From the NCBI GenBank assembly GCA_029934875.1, contig JAOZLK010000281.1, forward strand, positions 1 through 6,325: DNA of 6,325 nt, in the 5' to 3' direction. Source of the stretch: Bacteroidales bacterium (GTDB lineage: Bacteria > Bacteroidota > Bacteroidia > Bacteroidales > GCA-2748055). This document shows positions 4,869 to 6,325 of the stretch, piece by piece. A program made the position numbers and the translations under genes. The notes under the pieces were generated by a model. That model worked only from the letters and a program-made list of their open reading frames with translations. It ran no database searches and was not told the DNA's origin. Every line of letters begins with the position of its first letter. The stretch's first letter is position 1.

Positions 4869-6325
4869 ATGAAGAGAGCATTCAATTATATACCAGAAAG
4901 CATGAGGTGCTTTTTTATTGTCATTGTACTGCTTTCAAAGGTTCTTATTTCCTCTGCTCAAACAAGCAAGCCTGACACCATTATTACATGTTTCACCCAG
5001 GATCCTGTTCATCTGGATGGTAAACTGGATGAGCCTGTCTGGCAGCAAGCCATGCACATCAGCAACTTCACCCAACGGGAACTGAATGTAAACGAACCTG
5101 CCACCGAGCGTACGGAGGTTGCAATTGTTTATACATCCAAAACTCTTTATATCGGTTTCTGGGGATATGATCGGGAGCCTGATAAACTGGTAGCCCGGGA
5201 GATGAAGCGTGACTTTTCATGGGGACAGGAGGATAACTTCGAACTGATCATCGATACCTATAACGATGATCGCAATGGCTTTCTTTTTGTGATCAATCCC
5301 AATGCTGCCCGTGCCGATGCCCAGGTGCTTGATAATGGCGAGTCATTTAATATATACTGGGATGGCGTATGGAATGCCAGGACCCTGATCACGGATCAAG
5401 GCTGGTTTGCCGAAATAGAAATTCCGTTCTCCACCTTAAAATTTAGTGCGGATGCAGATCCCCTGATCATGGGAATAAACTTTGAGAGAAACATCCGCAG
5501 AAAACGCGAGCAGCTCCTGTGGCAGGGCTGGTCAAGGGATTCGGAACTGGAGCTGTTAAATCATGCCGGAACACTAATCGGTTTAGACAATATTCGCAGC
5601 AAAAAATTTATTGAAATTAAGCCATATGCAATCGCAGGCGGAGAGTTCGGGCCCGAACAAAAAGAAAACTTGCTAAACGCCGGCGGTGATATTAATTACC
5701 TGATCACGCCAACCCTTCGTCTGAATCTTACCTTTAATACTGATTTCGCTCAGGTAGAGGCCGACCGACAGCAAATAAACCTGACTCGCTTTCCCCGCTA
5801 TTTTCCTGAACGCAGAGAATTCTTCCTTGAAGGACAGGATTATTTTGATATGGGTATGGGTAAAACAATCATCCCTTTTTACAGCCGGAGAATCGGTCTG
5901 GCAGAGGATCGTTCCACTGTACCCATCATTGCCGGAGCCAGGTTAATGGGAAAAGTGAAGAATTCCACCATTGGTGCCATGTCCCTTCAAACAGCAAGCC
6001 GGGACAGTATACCCTCAAACAACTATACGGTGCTAAGCTGGCGTCAGGATGTTCTGAAGCAATCAACTATAGGCTTTCTATCAGCCAACAAGTATGAAAA
6101 TGGTCGCTTGCACAGCACCTCTGGGGCTTATACGAGATTCAGCACCTCCAGTTTATTTGGTTCTAAAAACCTGAACATCGGGGCTTCCTATACACAAAAC
6201 TTCAATTCCGATGGTTTTGATGCGAATGCCAATGCACAACGTCTATATCTTAGTTATCCCAACGACCAGGTAGAATTTGATATGTCCTGGCAAAGAAGTG
6301 CCAACACTTATAATCCGGAAGTAGG
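4869..6325 (+). CDS. DUF5916 protein with N-terminal CBM9-like domain, 5' part
   Basis: The first 485 residues are visible and the gene runs off the right edge; family members are usually 700-900 residues. The signal peptide ends SSA|Q at 30/31. A CBM9-like carbohydrate-binding fold follows from about 46 (PVHLDGKLDEPVWQQA) to about 230, with NGFLFVINPNAARADAQ inside it. From about 255 the DUF5916 part begins, with the hallmark FPRYFPERREFFLEGQDYF at 308-326 and FYSRRIGL soon after; the later part is beta-rich and likely an outer-membrane barrel. Proteins of this type are common in Bacteroidota and presumed to act at the outer membrane on glycans or peptides; no substrate is established. ATG 4869 gives an 11-residue extension before the Met at 4902, which alone starts a more standard signal peptide (MRCFFIVIVLLSKVLISSAQ), so 4902 may be the true start. 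Neither start has a clear ribosome binding site. Confidence 0.88.
   Translation, partial: MKRAFNYIPESMRCFFIVIVLLSKVLISSAQTSKPDTIITCFTQDPVHLDGKLDEPVWQQAMHISNFTQRELNVNEPATERTEVAIVYTSKTLYIGFWGYDREPDKLVAREMKRDFSWGQEDNFELIIDTYNDDRNGFLFVINPNAARADAQVLDNGESFNIYWDGVWNARTLITDQGWFAEIEIPFSTLKFSADADPLIMGINFERNIRRKREQLLWQGWSRDSELELLNHAGTLIGLDNIRSKKFIEIKPYAIAGGEFGPEQKENLLNAGGDINYLITPTLRLNLTFNTDFAQVEADRQQINLTRFPRYFPERREFFLEGQDYFDMGMGKTIIPFYSRRIGLAEDRSTVPIIAGARLMGKVKNSTIGAMSLQTASRDSIPSNNYTVLSWRQDVLKQSTIGFLSANKYENGRLHSTSGAYTRFSTSSLFGSKNLNIGASYTQNFNSDGFDANANAQRLYLSYPNDQVEFDMSWQRSANTYNPEV

Noticed and set aside
4790..4975. A 61-codon plus-strand frame
   Set aside because: It overlaps the signal-peptide region of the DUF5916 gene in another frame and has no start codon of its own worth supporting.

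Overview
The window looks like ordinary chromosome from a member of the Bacteroidota. The evidence is a DUF5916/CBM9-like outer-membrane protein, a DUF481-type secreted barrel, signal peptides ending in A-Q, a near absence of Shine-Dalgarno sequences, and promoter-like elements close to the Bacteroidota TTG-N19/20-TAnnTTTG pattern. I see no phage, IS element, CRISPR array, tRNA or rRNA, and no convincing new multi-gene system.

Layout, left to right. The 3' end of an unidentified plus-strand gene with a Lys/Glu-rich tail (1-128) ends at a strong hairpin terminator (152-188). Convergent to it is a complete minus-strand ABC-F ATPase of the Uup type (191-2071). Just upstream of that gene, on the same strand, is a broken DUF427 gene (2118-2257): its first 12 and last 34 codons survive, but the middle is gone and the halves are out of frame. 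Divergent from this relic is a two-gene plus-strand operon of small membrane proteins: a YtxH-like protein with one membrane segment (2363-2614), overlapped by 20 bases by a holin-superfamily-like protein with two membrane segments (2595-3155). After it come 160 bases holding a 19-codon fragment that resembles the N-terminus of Bacteroidota CorA transporters, a weak terminator, and the best promoter candidate of the window. That promoter serves a secreted DUF481-like beta-barrel protein (3316-4326), which carries a run of nine G in its coding sequence. Next, 542 bases (4327-4868) hold no intact gene but contain short coding-like relics on both strands. The window ends inside a DUF5916 protein with an N-terminal CBM9-like domain (4869 to the right edge).

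The intact genes fall into three unrelated functions: ribosome-associated ATPase, envelope-stress type membrane proteins, and outer-membrane or secreted proteins. The unusual aspect is gene decay: two probable gene remnants and one relic-bearing spacer lie between healthy genes within about 2.8 kb. Family names come from motif recognition and memory; no database search was run.
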